A stretch of DNA of 41,816 nucleotides, taken from assembly GCA_013204155.1 (NCBI GenBank), contig JABMOK010000075.1:1-41816 (forward strand). The letters run 5' to 3'. The DNA comes from Pseudohongiella sp. GTDB lineage: Bacteria > Pseudomonadota > Gammaproteobacteria > Pseudomonadales > Pseudohongiellaceae. A program made the position numbers and the translations under genes. Under the pieces are notes generated by a model, which was not told the origin of the DNA, made no database searches, and saw only the letters and a list, made by a program, of their open reading frames with translations. How positions within the stretch are numbered: position 1 is the stretch's first letter; each line of letters starts with the position of its first letter. This document shows positions 1 through 8,592 of the stretch, piece after piece.

Positions 1-632
1 ACAAAGTGCCAGTACAAGCCGGCGATCTCCACGATCTCATAACCTTTTTTGTCGTAGTGCCCTTTCTTGACCTTAAAAGCCACTGTTAACAAATAGATGA
101 CCCCGGCGCTAACGTGTAAACCGTGAAAGCCGGTAATCATAAAAAAGACTGAGCCAAATTGCGGTGCGCCAAATGGGTTGCCCCAAGGCCGCACACCCTC
201 ATCGACGATCAATTTGGTCCACTCGAAAGCTTGCATGCCAACGAAGGAAGCACCAAACAGGGCCGTAATACACATCAGCCAGAATGTTTTTGCTTTGTCC
301 TTGCGATAGCCATAATTCACCGCCAACACCATGGTTCCTGAACTGGTTATCAAGATAAAGGTCATGATAGCGATCAGAATTAATGGAATTGGGTCACCAC
401 CGAAAGACAGGGCGAAAATTTCACTCTGCGGTGGCCATGGCTGCGTAGTAGACAGACGCGCGCTCATGTAGCCGGTCAGGAAGCAAGTGAAGATAAAAGT
501 ATCACTTACCAGAAAGATCCACATCATGACCTTACCCCAAGGCACATGGTGAGTTTGTTTATCGGCGGTCCAGTCGTTGACCAGGCTTTCTACGCCACGG
601 CTCTCCGCTCCGTCTAATGCTGCTTCACTCAT
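1..632 (-). CDS. ctaE: Cytochrome c oxidase subunit III (partial, C-terminus outside window)
   Basis: This gene begins at an ATG complementary to 630-632 and runs off the left edge, giving about 210 residues. The subunit is an integral membrane part of the aa3-type terminal oxidase and stabilises the catalytic subunit. The translation has a polar start (MSEAALDGAESRG), then several hydrophobic helices, the motif MQAFEW with a membrane glutamate typical of subunit III, and the late segment GFHGLHVSAGVIYLL, which is diagnostic of the heme-copper oxidase subunit III family. It follows another subunit III-like gene with a 44-nt gap, so both sit in one operon downstream of subunits II and I. A GGAAA sequence lies about 7 nt before the start. 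I cannot see whether further cox genes follow. Confidence 0.9.
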   Translation of the reverse strand, partial: MSEAALDGAESRGVESLVNDWTADKQTHHVPWGKVMMWIFLVSDTFIFTCFLTGYMSARLSTTQPWPPQSEIFALSFGGDPIPLILIAIMTFILITSSGTMVLAVNYGYRKDKAKTFWLMCITALFGASFVGMQAFEWTKLIVDEGVRPWGNPFGAPQFGSVFFMITGFHGLHVSAGVIYLLTVAFKVKKGHYDKKGYEIVEIAGLYWHF

Positions 633-676
633 CCTTATTTCCTATATTAGTTCTGTAATCTTAAAAATTTGTGTAC

Positions 677-1291
677 TTATGTATTCGACAACACAGCGAA
701 CATCAGCAACCACACGATTAGCAAGAAATGCCAATACAGTGTGCAAAGCTCGATACTCAGACGAAGATCTTCTGTCTTCCCGCCGGAAAGTAATCGAATT
801 GAACTCTTACTCCAAACCCACAAGCCGCCCAGTAAATGCAGAGCATGTAATCCAGTCAGCAGATAGAAAAACGAATTCGCCGGGTTGGATGTCACATAAT
901 GACCAGCTGCCTGCAGGTCTTGCCAGGCAAGCAGCTGTCCCGCAATAAAAAGAATGGCAAACACACCGCCACCGATAAATGCAGTCATAATGTTTTTTTG
1001 TTTGCCGGCAGAGACAGTACTTCTTGCCCACTGAAAAAGAACACTGCTGATAACCAGCAAGCCAGTGTTTATCCACAGCTGCGATGGCTCGGACAAGGGA
1101 GTCCAATCCGGCAACTCCATGCGCACGTAATAGCTCACAGTGAACATGGAAAAGATCACGGAAGCGATAACCAGGAAAATTACCAGAGCTACCTTTTCGG
1201 ACGCGGTATCGAATACGCCCTCAGGATCCAAGCCTCCAATAACTCCCTTGTGCTCCCACGGCTTTTCCGTCAGGGCTTTAATCAGACTCAT
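677..1291 (-). CDS. Second cytochrome c oxidase subunit III-like protein (204 aa)
   Basis: This is a 204-residue protein with about five hydrophobic helices. The fold is that of short (bo3-type) subunit III proteins: LLTGLHALHLLGGLWVW near residues 140-160 matches the GxHxxHxxxG helix, and LYWHFLLIVWLLMF closes the protein as in subunit III. Its ATG overlaps the coxA stop by 4 nt (ATGA), so translation is coupled. In many proteobacterial cox operons this position holds ctaG (Cox11, copper delivery to CuB), which is absent here. The role is therefore likely structural, either as a second subunit III-like polypeptide or as an assembly subunit. I am confident of the family, less so of the exact role. 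Confidence 0.82.
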   Translation of the reverse strand: MSLIKALTEKPWEHKGVIGGLDPEGVFDTASEKVALVIFLVIASVIFSMFTVSYYVRMELPDWTPLSEPSQLWINTGLLVISSVLFQWARSTVSAGKQKNIMTAFIGGGVFAILFIAGQLLAWQDLQAAGHYVTSNPANSFFYLLTGLHALHLLGGLWVWSKSSIRLLSGGKTEDLRLSIELCTLYWHFLLIVWLLMFAVLSNT

Positions 1292-3072
1292 GTATTTGCC
1301 TTTGACGCATCTTGATCAGGATCGAAATGTACCTCATCTGCCGTTGGCTCTTCACTCTCAGGGGTGTTCTGAGGGATAAAGTCCTGATGTGCACCGGGCA
1401 CACTGTAATCGTACGGCCAGCGGTAAACAGTGGGTAATTCATCGCCCCAGTTGCCGTGAACAGGTGGCGTATCAGGTGTTTGCCATTCCAGTGAAGCGGA
1501 GCCCCAGGGATTTGGATCCGCTTTCTTGCCGTTGCGCAGACTCCAGAAAATGTTGATGAAGAATAGAAGCTGCGAAGCGCCAACGAACAGAGCGGCAATC
1601 GTAATCGTAGTATTCAAATCATTTGCAGACTCGGGAATGAAATCGGTAGTACCCAGGGCGTAGTAACGACGCGGGACTCCCAGAAAGCCGAGGTAATGCA
1701 TTGGCAGATAAATCGCGTAAGTGCCAAGGAAGGTACACCAGAAGTGAAGTTTAGCCATGCCTTCATGAAACATACGGCCAGTGACCTTCGGATACCAGTG
1801 ATACAGCGCAGCAAACAATACCAGTACAGGCGATACACCCATTACCATATGAAAGTGAGCAACCACAAAGTAAGTATCGGACAGCGGCAAATCGATAACC
1901 ACGTTTCCAAGGAACAGACCGGTCAAACCACCGTGGATAAAAGTAAAGATAAAGCCGATGGCGAAATACATAGGGGCATTAAGCCGGATATCGCCTTCCC
2001 ACAAAGTGAGCACCCAGTTGTAAACCTTCAGTGCCGTGGGCACGGCAATGATCAATGTGGTGGTAGCGAAGAAGAAACCAAAATAAGGATTCATGCCACT
2101 CACATACATATGGTGTGCCCATACGATAAAGCTCAAACCGCCAATGGCGATAATTGCCCATACCATCATGCGATAGCCGAAAATGTTCTTGCGAGCATGG
2201 GTTGAAAGCACATCAGAAACCAAGCCAAACGCCGGCAATGCGACGATATAAACTTCCGGGTGGCCAAAAAACCAGAACAGATGTTGGAACAGGATTGGGC
2301 TGCCGCCGTTATAATCGAGCGGAGAGCCTGACTCGATAATGGCTGGCATGAAGAAACTGGTCCCCAGCAGCGTATCGAATAGCATCATCACTGCAGCGAC
2401 CAACAAGGCCGGGAATGCGAACAGGCCAAGAATCGTTGCTACAAATATTCCCCAAACAGTTAGAGGCAAGCGCATCATGGTAAGCCCACGACATCGAGCC
2501 TGTAATACGGTGGTGACATAGTTAAGCCCGCCCATCGTGAATGCCACGATAAACACCGCTAATGAAGCCACCATCAAGACTAGGCCAGTATCAGAACCGG
2601 GCGTTCCCGCCATAGATGCCTGTGGCGGATAAAGCGTCCAACCCGCCCCCGTCGGCCCATCGCCAACAAAGAAGCTGGCCATCAATATCAGCACCGATAA
2701 CAGATACACCCAATAACTAAGCATATTCAGAAACGGGAATACCATGTCCCGCGCACCACACATCAGCGGAATCAGGTAATTACCGAACCCACCTAGAAAC
2801 AGCGCCGTCAGTAGATACACCACCATAATCATGCCGTGCATGGTGACCGACTGATAATAGGAGCTGGGGTCAATCAAATCAAAGGATTCAGGAAAACCCA
2901 GTTGCATGCGCATTAAAAGCGATAACACTAATGCCACAAGTCCAACAGCGATCGCTGTGCCGCCATATTGAATGGCGATTACCTTGTGATCTTGGCTCCA
3001 GACGTATTTTGTAACCCAGCTATGTGGATGAGAGAGCTCCTGCTCTTGATCAGCCAGTGGCACGTAAGCCAT
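1288..3072 (-). CDS. ctaD: Cytochrome c oxidase subunit I
   Basis: This is the catalytic subunit of the proton-pumping terminal oxidase, 594 residues with 12 expected helices. Metal ligands visible are H79 (low-spin heme a), H271 in HPEVY with the crosslinked Y275 (CuB), H320-H321 (CuB), and H406/H408 in HFH (heme a3 and heme a). The HPEV glutamate (E273), an aspartate in GARDMVFP (D109) and a lysine (K349) mark the D and K proton channels, so this is an A1-type oxidase. The C-terminal tail of about 70 residues is hydrophilic and acidic. It lies 92 nt downstream of subunit II and overlaps the next gene by 4 nt. The start was chosen at MAYVPLADQ, preceded by an AGG-rich ribosome binding site. 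Confidence 0.97.
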   Translation of the reverse strand: MAYVPLADQEQELSHPHSWVTKYVWSQDHKVIAIQYGGTAIAVGLVALVLSLLMRMQLGFPESFDLIDPSSYYQSVTMHGMIMVVYLLTALFLGGFGNYLIPLMCGARDMVFPFLNMLSYWVYLLSVLILMASFFVGDGPTGAGWTLYPPQASMAGTPGSDTGLVLMVASLAVFIVAFTMGGLNYVTTVLQARCRGLTMMRLPLTVWGIFVATILGLFAFPALLVAAVMMLFDTLLGTSFFMPAIIESGSPLDYNGGSPILFQHLFWFFGHPEVYIVALPAFGLVSDVLSTHARKNIFGYRMMVWAIIAIGGLSFIVWAHHMYVSGMNPYFGFFFATTTLIIAVPTALKVYNWVLTLWEGDIRLNAPMYFAIGFIFTFIHGGLTGLFLGNVVIDLPLSDTYFVVAHFHMVMGVSPVLVLFAALYHWYPKVTGRMFHEGMAKLHFWCTFLGTYAIYLPMHYLGFLGVPRRYYALGTTDFIPESANDLNTTITIAALFVGASQLLFFINIFWSLRNGKKADPNPWGSASLEWQTPDTPPVHGNWGDELPTVYRWPYDYSVPGAHQDFIPQNTPESEEPTADEVHFDPDQDASKANT

Positions 3073-3164
3073 TAAAACCTCCTAACCTTATAATCTTTGT
3101 ATCAGCCGTAAGCGGCTAAATCTGTTAAAAATCTGTTCTAAACTCAAATAAATTCGTTGCAGAC

Positions 3165-4520
3165 TTATCTCAAGGTATTGATATAAGCCGCGACGTCTTC
3201 AATCTCTTCAATGCCAGACATGGCAGTAGACATGCCAACCATCTGCTCGCCGTAGGCGTCATTCTCGTGTAAACCACGAATACCCGCGCGGAAATTGCTT
3301 ATCTGAGTAACAAAATACCAGTCACTCATTCCAGCTAATGCAGGCGCGTCGGTGTACCAGGTGCCTTTTCCGTTATCGAGGTGACAGGCGGCACAGTTAC
3401 GATCGAAAATTAATCCACCGTTTTCGATATCTCCGCTGACAGTGTTAGCGGCTGGAGTGCTGGGAAGAGAGGCGATGTAGGCTGCCATATTGCGAATAGC
3501 GTTATCGTCTGCCAGGGTTCGTGCCATGGGCACCATCGCCTGACCGTTAGTATCGCCTTCGCCGCCGCGGACACCCTCTTTAAAGTACTTAAGCTGTCGC
3601 TCTATATACCAGGCTGACTGCCCGGCCAGCTTGGGGCCGTTTAAGGCTTGATTACCCTCGCCTTGTGCACCGTGACAGCTGGCGCAAAGGGTAAATTGTG
3701 CCCGTCCAGCGGCAATATTGGGCGCTGCCATTGACTGGGTTTCGGCAAATGTTGCTTGCTGAGCTATCCAATCGTCAAAATCGGCTTGGGTATCGATCAC
3801 CACAGAGCCACGCATGGCGAAATGGCCGATACCACATAATTCTTCGCACATGATGTCGTAGGTCCCAATCTTGTTAGGTTCAAACCAAAGATAGGAAATC
3901 ATGCCCGGCACCAAATCCATCTTTACCCGAAATTGTGGCACGGTGTAATTATGCAGGGTGTCATTGGAGCGCAGTAATGCCTTAACAGGCTGTCCAATGG
4001 GGAGATGCATCTCCGGCCCAGCGACAACGATGTCATCCTGACCCCTGGGGTCTTCGACATTGATACCGAAGGGGTTGGACTCTGTTACCAGCTGGGTGTC
4101 GGCATAGCCAAGTTGGCCATCTGCACCAGGATAGCGGTAAGCCCACTGCCATTGCTGGCCCATGACTTCATATTCCGTTGCGTCTTCAGGCACCGTGACG
4201 ATCTGAGCCCAAACGAACAGGCCCGGCGCCAACATGGCAACAACCCCAAGCGCGGTAATGGCTGAGAGCCAAACCTCCAGCTTGTGGTTTTCCGGCTCAT
4301 AAACCGCTTTATGGCCTTCTTTCTGTCGAAATTTGTAAACACAGTAAGCCAAAAACAGGTTTACTGAGATAAATACAAATCCGGTGACCCAGAAAGTAAC
4401 ATTGATAGTGAAATCGATTGATCCCCATTCGGCGGCTATATCGGTAAACCACCAGGGGCTGGCAAAATGGAAAATAATAGATCCAATAACCAGAAGAAAA
4501 ATAACGACCGCTAAAGCCAT
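3165..4520 (-). CDS. ctaC: Cytochrome c oxidase subunit II with two C-terminal cytochrome c domains
   Basis: This 451-residue protein carries electrons from the periplasm to subunit I. Two N-terminal helices (about 1-20 and 42-62), with a third hydrophobic stretch near 84-106, precede the cupredoxin domain. Its CuA ligands are H190, C225, E227, C229, H233 and M236 in the CEELCGIGHFAM signature. Two c-type heme sites follow, CASCH at 279-283 and CAACH at 376-380, each with a following LAG motif. Plain subunit II has none and caa3 oxidases usually one, so this is a diheme form, probably accepting electrons from a periplasmic cytochrome c such as the c4 encoded at 13477. It is the first gene of the cox operon; AAGGA precedes the ATG by about 11 nt. 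Confidence 0.95.
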   Translation of the reverse strand: MALAVVIFLLVIGSIIFHFASPWWFTDIAAEWGSIDFTINVTFWVTGFVFISVNLFLAYCVYKFRQKEGHKAVYEPENHKLEVWLSAITALGVVAMLAPGLFVWAQIVTVPEDATEYEVMGQQWQWAYRYPGADGQLGYADTQLVTESNPFGINVEDPRGQDDIVVAGPEMHLPIGQPVKALLRSNDTLHNYTVPQFRVKMDLVPGMISYLWFEPNKIGTYDIMCEELCGIGHFAMRGSVVIDTQADFDDWIAQQATFAETQSMAAPNIAAGRAQFTLCASCHGAQGEGNQALNGPKLAGQSAWYIERQLKYFKEGVRGGEGDTNGQAMVPMARTLADDNAIRNMAAYIASLPSTPAANTVSGDIENGGLIFDRNCAACHLDNGKGTWYTDAPALAGMSDWYFVTQISNFRAGIRGLHENDAYGEQMVGMSTAMSGIEEIEDVAAYINTLR

Positions 4521-5127
4521 AAACCCGTATTCCTTCTAAAATTTACAAACGTGTTCCCGCAGACAAGATGCGTTTGATTGCATCGTTGTTCAGCTGAAAA
4601 ATTAAATTTTTGCTCATCGCGTTTCAAGGAGCCAAGCAGGAGCTAAAAAAGCCTCAGCTTACCTGTGAGCCAGTTCGTAGAACGGCTCAATAAGGAAGTT
4701 TGGTTCCAGTGATATCCCTAATAATTATTATTAATTGGATGGTGCTATTTCCTCTCATTAAATCCCCGGAATTCACCGATAATTCAAAGAGGTTTCTCAC
4801 ACCCTACGCGCACCGGCATGCTATAGAAAATTAACTAGCGCCGCAAGGGTTTTCAGCCCTTAAAGTAGGTAAAACTTGCGCAACATCAAGCAATTTTGAC
4901 AGCTTCCTGTCAGCGCCGAATTGCAGGCAGGAATTTGACAAATAATCGGCCAACAAATCTGCAAAATCATTATCGGAAGGTTGGTCAATAATCTTGAGAT
5001 TGTGCGCTAAACATGTTTGAATGCCCGCGCTCTGAACTGAGAGATATCGGATAGTTGTTCGCAAGTGTTATACTCTGCTGCAACTACTGCTCCAAAAACC
5101 GCAAATCTATTTCTATAAAGTTGGCCC
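4521..5127. other. 607-bp divergent intergenic region between ctaC and cyoE
   Basis: No convincing gene is present. It must hold promoters for both directions. On the minus strand TTGAAA (complement of 4622-4627) is followed after 17 nt by TAATTT (complement of 4599-4604), a weak candidate promoter for ctaC. A perfect TGACAG-CTTC-CTGTCA inverted repeat at 4897-4912 could be an operator, with no known cognate protein. An AT-rich stretch near 4727-4745 has no recognisable motif. Confidence 0.5.
5066..5074 (+). promoter_or_regulatory. Extended -10 promoter element upstream of cyoE
   Basis: TGT followed directly by TATACT fits an extended -10 element (TGnTATAAT), with five of six -10 bases matching. 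A good -35 box is not visible at the usual distance, which is tolerated in extended -10 promoters. It would start transcription near 5081, leaving a leader of about 47 nt before the GTG start of cyoE. Confidence 0.45.
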
Positions 5128-6015
5128 GTGACTGAGATTATTTCAAGCCCCTCGACGACAAGTTGGCGCGATTTCTATGAAATGTGCAAGCCGCGGGTTG
5201 TCATGTTAATGATATTGACCTCTTTGGTCGGTATGTTTCTCGCCGTTCCCGGTATGGTTCCGCTGGATATTCTCATCCTGGGCAATCTGGGCATAGCCCT
5301 GGTCGCCGCATCGGGCGCCGTGGTCAACCACTTGATCGATCGCAAGATCGACATGATGATGAAGCGCACACACAACAGGCCTCTGGCTCAGGGTCGGGTT
5401 GCACCGATACAGGCAACGGTGTTTGCAATCTCCATCGGTGTTCTCGGCATGGCGATCTTGTTATTTTTGGTAAATCCACTGAGCGCCTGGCTGACACTCG
5501 CTTCCTTTGTGGGGTATGCCTTTATTTACACCGGCTATCTTAAGCACGCCACGCCGCAGAACATCGTTATTGGGGGCCTTTCCGGCGCTATGCCGCCCTT
5601 ACTGGGATGGGCGGCCGTAACCGGCACCATAGATGGCGATGCATTAGTTCTGGTGTTGATTATCTTCGCCTGGACACCCCCGCATTTCTGGGCACTGGCT
5701 ATTCACCGTAAGGACGAATATGCGAAATCCGGCGTTCCAATGTTGCCGGTCACCCATGGCGAGCATGTCACCAAGGTGCATATTATTATTTATACGCTGA
5801 TGCTGGTCGTGGTCAGTGTAATTCCCTATCTCTCAGGCATGAGCGGTCTGCTGTATCTATTAACTGCTCTGGCGCTGGGCGCCGGGTTTATCGCCTGGTC
5901 CGGGACGCTGATGTTCAAGCCCAAGCCCAGCACCGCGATGGACACCTTTCGTTATTCCATTGTCTATCTGGCGGTGCTGTTTGTCGCCTTGGTAGTCGAT
6001 CACTATCTGGTCTGA
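5128..6015 (+). CDS. cyoE: Protoheme IX farnesyltransferase (heme O synthase)
   Basis: This UbiA-family membrane prenyltransferase transfers a farnesyl group to heme B to make heme O, the precursor of heme A for the neighbouring oxidase. The 295 residues include the conserved loop N67-H-L-I-D71-R-K-I-D75 followed by RT (80-81) and NRPL, the metal-diphosphate binding motif of the family. A second conserved loop, near KDEYAKSGVPMLPVTHG, is also visible. About nine hydrophobic helices are expected. The start is GTG at 5128; the upstream frame offers no better start and the N-terminus (SWRDFYEMCKPRVV) aligns with family starts. The heme A synthase gene ctaA is not in the window. It probably forms an operon with the SCO gene 13 nt downstream. 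Confidence 0.95.
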   Translation: MTEIISSPSTTSWRDFYEMCKPRVVMLMILTSLVGMFLAVPGMVPLDILILGNLGIALVAASGAVVNHLIDRKIDMMMKRTHNRPLAQGRVAPIQATVFAISIGVLGMAILLFLVNPLSAWLTLASFVGYAFIYTGYLKHATPQNIVIGGLSGAMPPLLGWAAVTGTIDGDALVLVLIIFAWTPPHFWALAIHRKDEYAKSGVPMLPVTHGEHVTKVHIIIYTLMLVVVSVIPYLSGMSGLLYLLTALALGAGFIAWSGTLMFKPKPSTAMDTFRYSIVYLAVLFVALVVDHYLV

Positions 6016-6028
6016 GCTCAAGCAAGCC

Positions 6029-6733
6029 ATGAAACTTACTCGCAGAGGCAAGAGTGCTGTTATCGCATTTGTTCTCTTCGATTTGGCTTTGGCTGTAATT
6101 CTGCTGGATCTGTTTCAGTTAAGCGCCTCTCGTGAAGCCGAATTGGAGCTGCGGGAACTGGGCGCAACAATCTATCCCGAGCCGAGACCTCTGAGTGATT
6201 TTGAGCTGAGGGATCAATTTGGCAATTCATTCACCGCCAATGATTTTCTCGGGGGCTGGAATTTAGTGTTCTTTGGTTTTACTTCCTGCCCGGATATTTG
6301 CCCCTTAACCATGGCAGAGCTTAAGCAATTTTATCGGGCACTAGAGGTTAGTGAAACCGACAAGCCCCGAATAATTTTAGTCACTGTAGACCCCGCGCGG
6401 GATACGCCAGAAGCAATGGCAAACTACCTTGATAATTATAATGAAAACTTCATTGGGTTAAGCGGTGATGTCGATTCTATTTCAAATCTGGCTACGCAAT
6501 TGTATGTTGCTCAATCCGGAGGGCCTTACGACGAAGCGGCTGGCGCCGAAACGGCAGAGTTACATAATCATACCGAAGATTCCAGTACCCCCGGCTCTAC
6601 ATCAGACTATCTCATTAATCACAGCGCGCATATATCGGTAATCAGCCCCCAGGGCGAAAATTTCGCCGTGATGCGCCCCCCGCACAGAGATCAAGATATC
6701 CTCAAAGCCTTTCAGCTAATTACAAAGCACTAA
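6029..6733 (+). CDS. SCO1/SenC family copper chaperone for cytochrome oxidase
   Basis: SCO proteins deliver copper to, or reduce, the CuA site of oxidase subunit II. The 234-residue product has one N-terminal membrane anchor (about 9-30) and a thioredoxin-like periplasmic domain. The copper-binding pair is C87-x3-C91 in SCPDICP, and the third ligand is most likely H198 in the NHSAHI segment. TVDPARDTPEAM is the typical SCO strand-helix motif. Residues 165-195 form an Asp/Glu/His/Ser-rich insertion not needed for the fold, a possible extra metal-binding loop. It lies 13 nt after cyoE and its stop overlaps the convergent znuB stop by 4 nt, so there is no room for a terminator between them. Confidence 0.92.
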   Translation: MKLTRRGKSAVIAFVLFDLALAVILLDLFQLSASREAELELRELGATIYPEPRPLSDFELRDQFGNSFTANDFLGGWNLVFFGFTSCPDICPLTMAELKQFYRALEVSETDKPRIILVTVDPARDTPEAMANYLDNYNENFIGLSGDVDSISNLATQLYVAQSGGPYDEAAGAETAELHNHTEDSSTPGSTSDYLINHSAHISVISPQGENFAVMRPPHRDQDILKAFQLITKH

Positions 6734-7563
6734 CCTGTGTTCGACCTTGATTTTTGCGTGCCTTGAAAAAAGTACAGCGCTAAAAAAATCAACGTCGCTA
6801 TAACAACAATAGTTGGCCCGACGGGCAGATTAAAATAGAACGCAGAACCAAGTCCCAGGACAACAGAAAGAACGCCAATACAGCTGGCCTTTACCGCCAT
6901 TTGTTCGGGAGTTTCGGCCAGTTGTCGCGCTGCCGCCGGAGGAATTATTAGCAAAGAAGTTACCAGCAGAACACCGACAATCTTCATAGAAACGGCAATT
7001 GTTAAGGCGATCAGCATTACCAGAATTAAATTAAGCCGATTGATGTTAGTGCCTTCTATTTCCGCGAGTTCCGCATGCACGGTTATAGATACCAACTCGT
7101 TCCAAAACGTGTAAAGCACTACCGCTACCAAAAACACCACGGCCAATATCCAGACGAGGTCAACGCTTGAGATCGTCAGCAGTGCGCCAAATAGATAGGC
7201 TTCCAGATCTACCCGAACGGAATCGGCCAAGGATAGCACCACGATCCCGAGAGCCAGGCTGCTATGGGCGAGAATGCCCAGTAGTGTGTCGGTGGATACC
7301 GAGGTTTTCCTGTCCAATACAGTAAGAATAAAAGCAAACAGCAGGCAGCTAATGATAATGCTTAGTTGCGGATTGCTTCCGCTTATCAAGCCTATTGCTA
7401 TTCCAAGTAAGGCCGAATGGGCCAAAGTGTCTCCAAAATAAGACATGCGGCGCCATACTATAAACGAGCCCAAGGGGCCCGCCACCAAGGCCAAAGCCAC
7501 CCCGGCGGCAAGTGCATAAAGCACAAAGTCGGTTGTTAACAGAGCCGTAATTGATTCAATCAT
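6730..7563 (-). CDS. znuB: Zinc ABC transporter permease ZnuB
   Basis: This is the membrane permease of the high-affinity zinc importer (ABC-3 family). From the ATG complementary to 7561-7563 the product has 277 residues and about eight hydrophobic helices. Family features are GPLGSFIVWRRMSYFGDTLAHSALLGIAIG near the N-terminus and LLIIPPAAARQLA in the second half, where the coupling helix meets the ATPase. A longer reading frame reaches 7713, but its first 50 residues lie over the end of znuC and have no family resemblance, so the start MIESITALL was chosen. It overlaps znuC by 8 nt, giving translational coupling. Confidence 0.95.
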   Translation of the reverse strand: MIESITALLTTDFVLYALAAGVALALVAGPLGSFIVWRRMSYFGDTLAHSALLGIAIGLISGSNPQLSIIISCLLFAFILTVLDRKTSVSTDTLLGILAHSSLALGIVVLSLADSVRVDLEAYLFGALLTISSVDLVWILAVVFLVAVVLYTFWNELVSITVHAELAEIEGTNINRLNLILVMLIALTIAVSMKIVGVLLVTSLLIIPPAAARQLAETPEQMAVKASCIGVLSVVLGLGSAFYFNLPVGPTIVVIATLIFLALYFFQGTQKSRSNTG

Positions 7564-8353
7564 TTTCAGGCGCCCGAATATTGCCGGTGATGTCATGTTC
7601 GTGATTGTGATGATGGGTATAGATGGCAAGGTTTTGCGAAGCACTGGCACCGAACAAATCAAGATAGGCGGGGTCCGTGCTGACATGTTCAGGCTTGCCA
7701 TGACAACAGACATGATGATTCAGGCATATCACTTCATCAGTGGCGGACATGACAAGGTGTAGATCATGGGAAATCATCAACACGCCACAGCCTTTTTGTG
7801 TGCTGATTTCACTAATTAATTGATACAGCTCCGCCTGTCCAGCCAAGTCAATGCCCTGCGCTGGCTCATCGAGGACCAGCAACTGTGGCTTGCGCAGCAA
7901 GGCCCTGGCCAGCAACACGCGCTGCAATTCTCCCCCGGATACGGAGGAAAGCTGCTGTCTTCCGAGATGACCTATATTCAATTCGCGCAAGGTTTCAGTG
8001 ACCAGCCGGCCATCGTTCCTGTTGGCCAGCTGCAAGAAGCGAATTACAGTCAGTGGCAAAGTGGGTTCAATGTGAACTTTTTGCGGCATATAGCCCATGC
8101 GCAGAGAAGGTGTATGAAACAGGGTGCCGGAATCGGCGAGAATCAGGCCGAGAGCAATTCGAACAAGCGTGGTTTTCCCGGCGCCATTGGGACCGATAAG
8201 GGTAACAATCTGTCCGCGCTCAACAGTCAGGTTTACATTCTCTAAAACTTTGCGCTCGCCAAAACTCTTGCAGATAGAATTAACCCTAAGCAATACAGAA
8301 TTATCCGTATCAGGGTTATTCGAAACAGGCTTGTCTGAATCAGGCGCTGGCAT
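7556..8353 (-). CDS. znuC: Zinc ABC transporter ATP-binding protein ZnuC
   Basis: This is the ATPase of the zinc importer, 265 residues. Walker A is GPNGAGKT at 54-61, the signature is SVSGGELQR, Walker B is LLVLDEPAQGIDLAG, and the H-loop is ISHDLHLVMS. GYMPQKVHIEPTLPLTV is characteristic of the ZnuC group. The C-terminus has a histidine-rich tail (THHHNHEHD) and CCHG further upstream, which may bind zinc at the cytoplasmic face. The N-terminal 20 residues are Asp/Pro/Asn-rich and poorly conserved in type. The gene faces away from znuA, so the two zinc transcription units share a control region. Confidence 0.95.
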   Translation of the reverse strand: MPAPDSDKPVSNNPDTDNSVLLRVNSICKSFGERKVLENVNLTVERGQIVTLIGPNGAGKTTLVRIALGLILADSGTLFHTPSLRMGYMPQKVHIEPTLPLTVIRFLQLANRNDGRLVTETLRELNIGHLGRQQLSSVSGGELQRVLLARALLRKPQLLVLDEPAQGIDLAGQAELYQLISEISTQKGCGVLMISHDLHLVMSATDEVICLNHHVCCHGKPEHVSTDPAYLDLFGASASQNLAIYTHHHNHEHDITGNIRAPEND

Positions 8354-8363
8354 TTGTTCCTTT

Positions 8364-8496
8364 GGTACTCGAAAGATAGATTGGTACTCGAAAGATAAAT
8401 TGGTACTCGAAAGATAGATTGGTACTCGAAAGCTAAACTGGTATTCGAAAGCTAAACGGGTACTCGAAAGCTAAACGGGTATCCGAAAGCTAAAAG
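8364..8496. repeat. Tandem repeat: seven 19-bp units
   Basis: Seven contiguous units of exactly 19 bp start at 8364, 8383, 8402, 8421, 8440, 8459 and 8478. The consensus is GGTACTCGAAAGMTARAYK. The first three end in GATAGATT or GATAAATT, the last four in GCTAAACK or GCTAAAAG, so the array has diverged in two blocks. There are no spacers, so it is not a CRISPR array. It begins 10 bp before the znuC start, so it would be in the znuC leader or promoter region. Confidence 0.95.
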
Positions 8497-8541
8497 TAAT
8501 GTTCGGGCCCAGACAAAGCGCTTCCGTAGGAGCCTGCCGGA

Positions 8542-8562
8542 CAATGGGTTATCATAGCATTG
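8542..8562. promoter_or_regulatory. Candidate Zur operator in the znuC-znuA region
   Basis: The 21-bp sequence has inverted ends CAATG and CATTG around an 11-bp AT-rich centre. Its inner 19 bp (8543-8561) match the gammaproteobacterial Zur consensus core AATGTTATAnTATAACATT at 13 of 18 defined positions, by eye. It lies about 30 bp before znuA and is the best zinc-repression candidate in the divergent region. The zur gene itself is not in the window. Confidence 0.5.
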
Positions 8563-8592
8563 ATGTCAAATTTTCGACCGTGACCGAACAAC

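Noticed and set aside
1696..2205. 169-residue plus-strand frame inside the subunit I gene
   Set aside because: It is antisense to a highly conserved gene, and its Gln/His-rich composition is what the reverse reading of subunit I gives.
4897..4912. TGACAG-CTTC-CTGTCA inverted repeat as an Fnr-type site
   Set aside because: The half-sites do not match TTGAT or TGTGA, so no known regulator could be proposed.
4831..5064. 77-residue open frame on the minus strand between the cox operon and cyoE
   Set aside because: It has no recognisable domain or clear ribosome binding site, and it covers the likely control region of cyoE.
8364..8496. CRISPR array
   Set aside because: The 19-bp units are directly contiguous without spacers and no cas gene is nearby.
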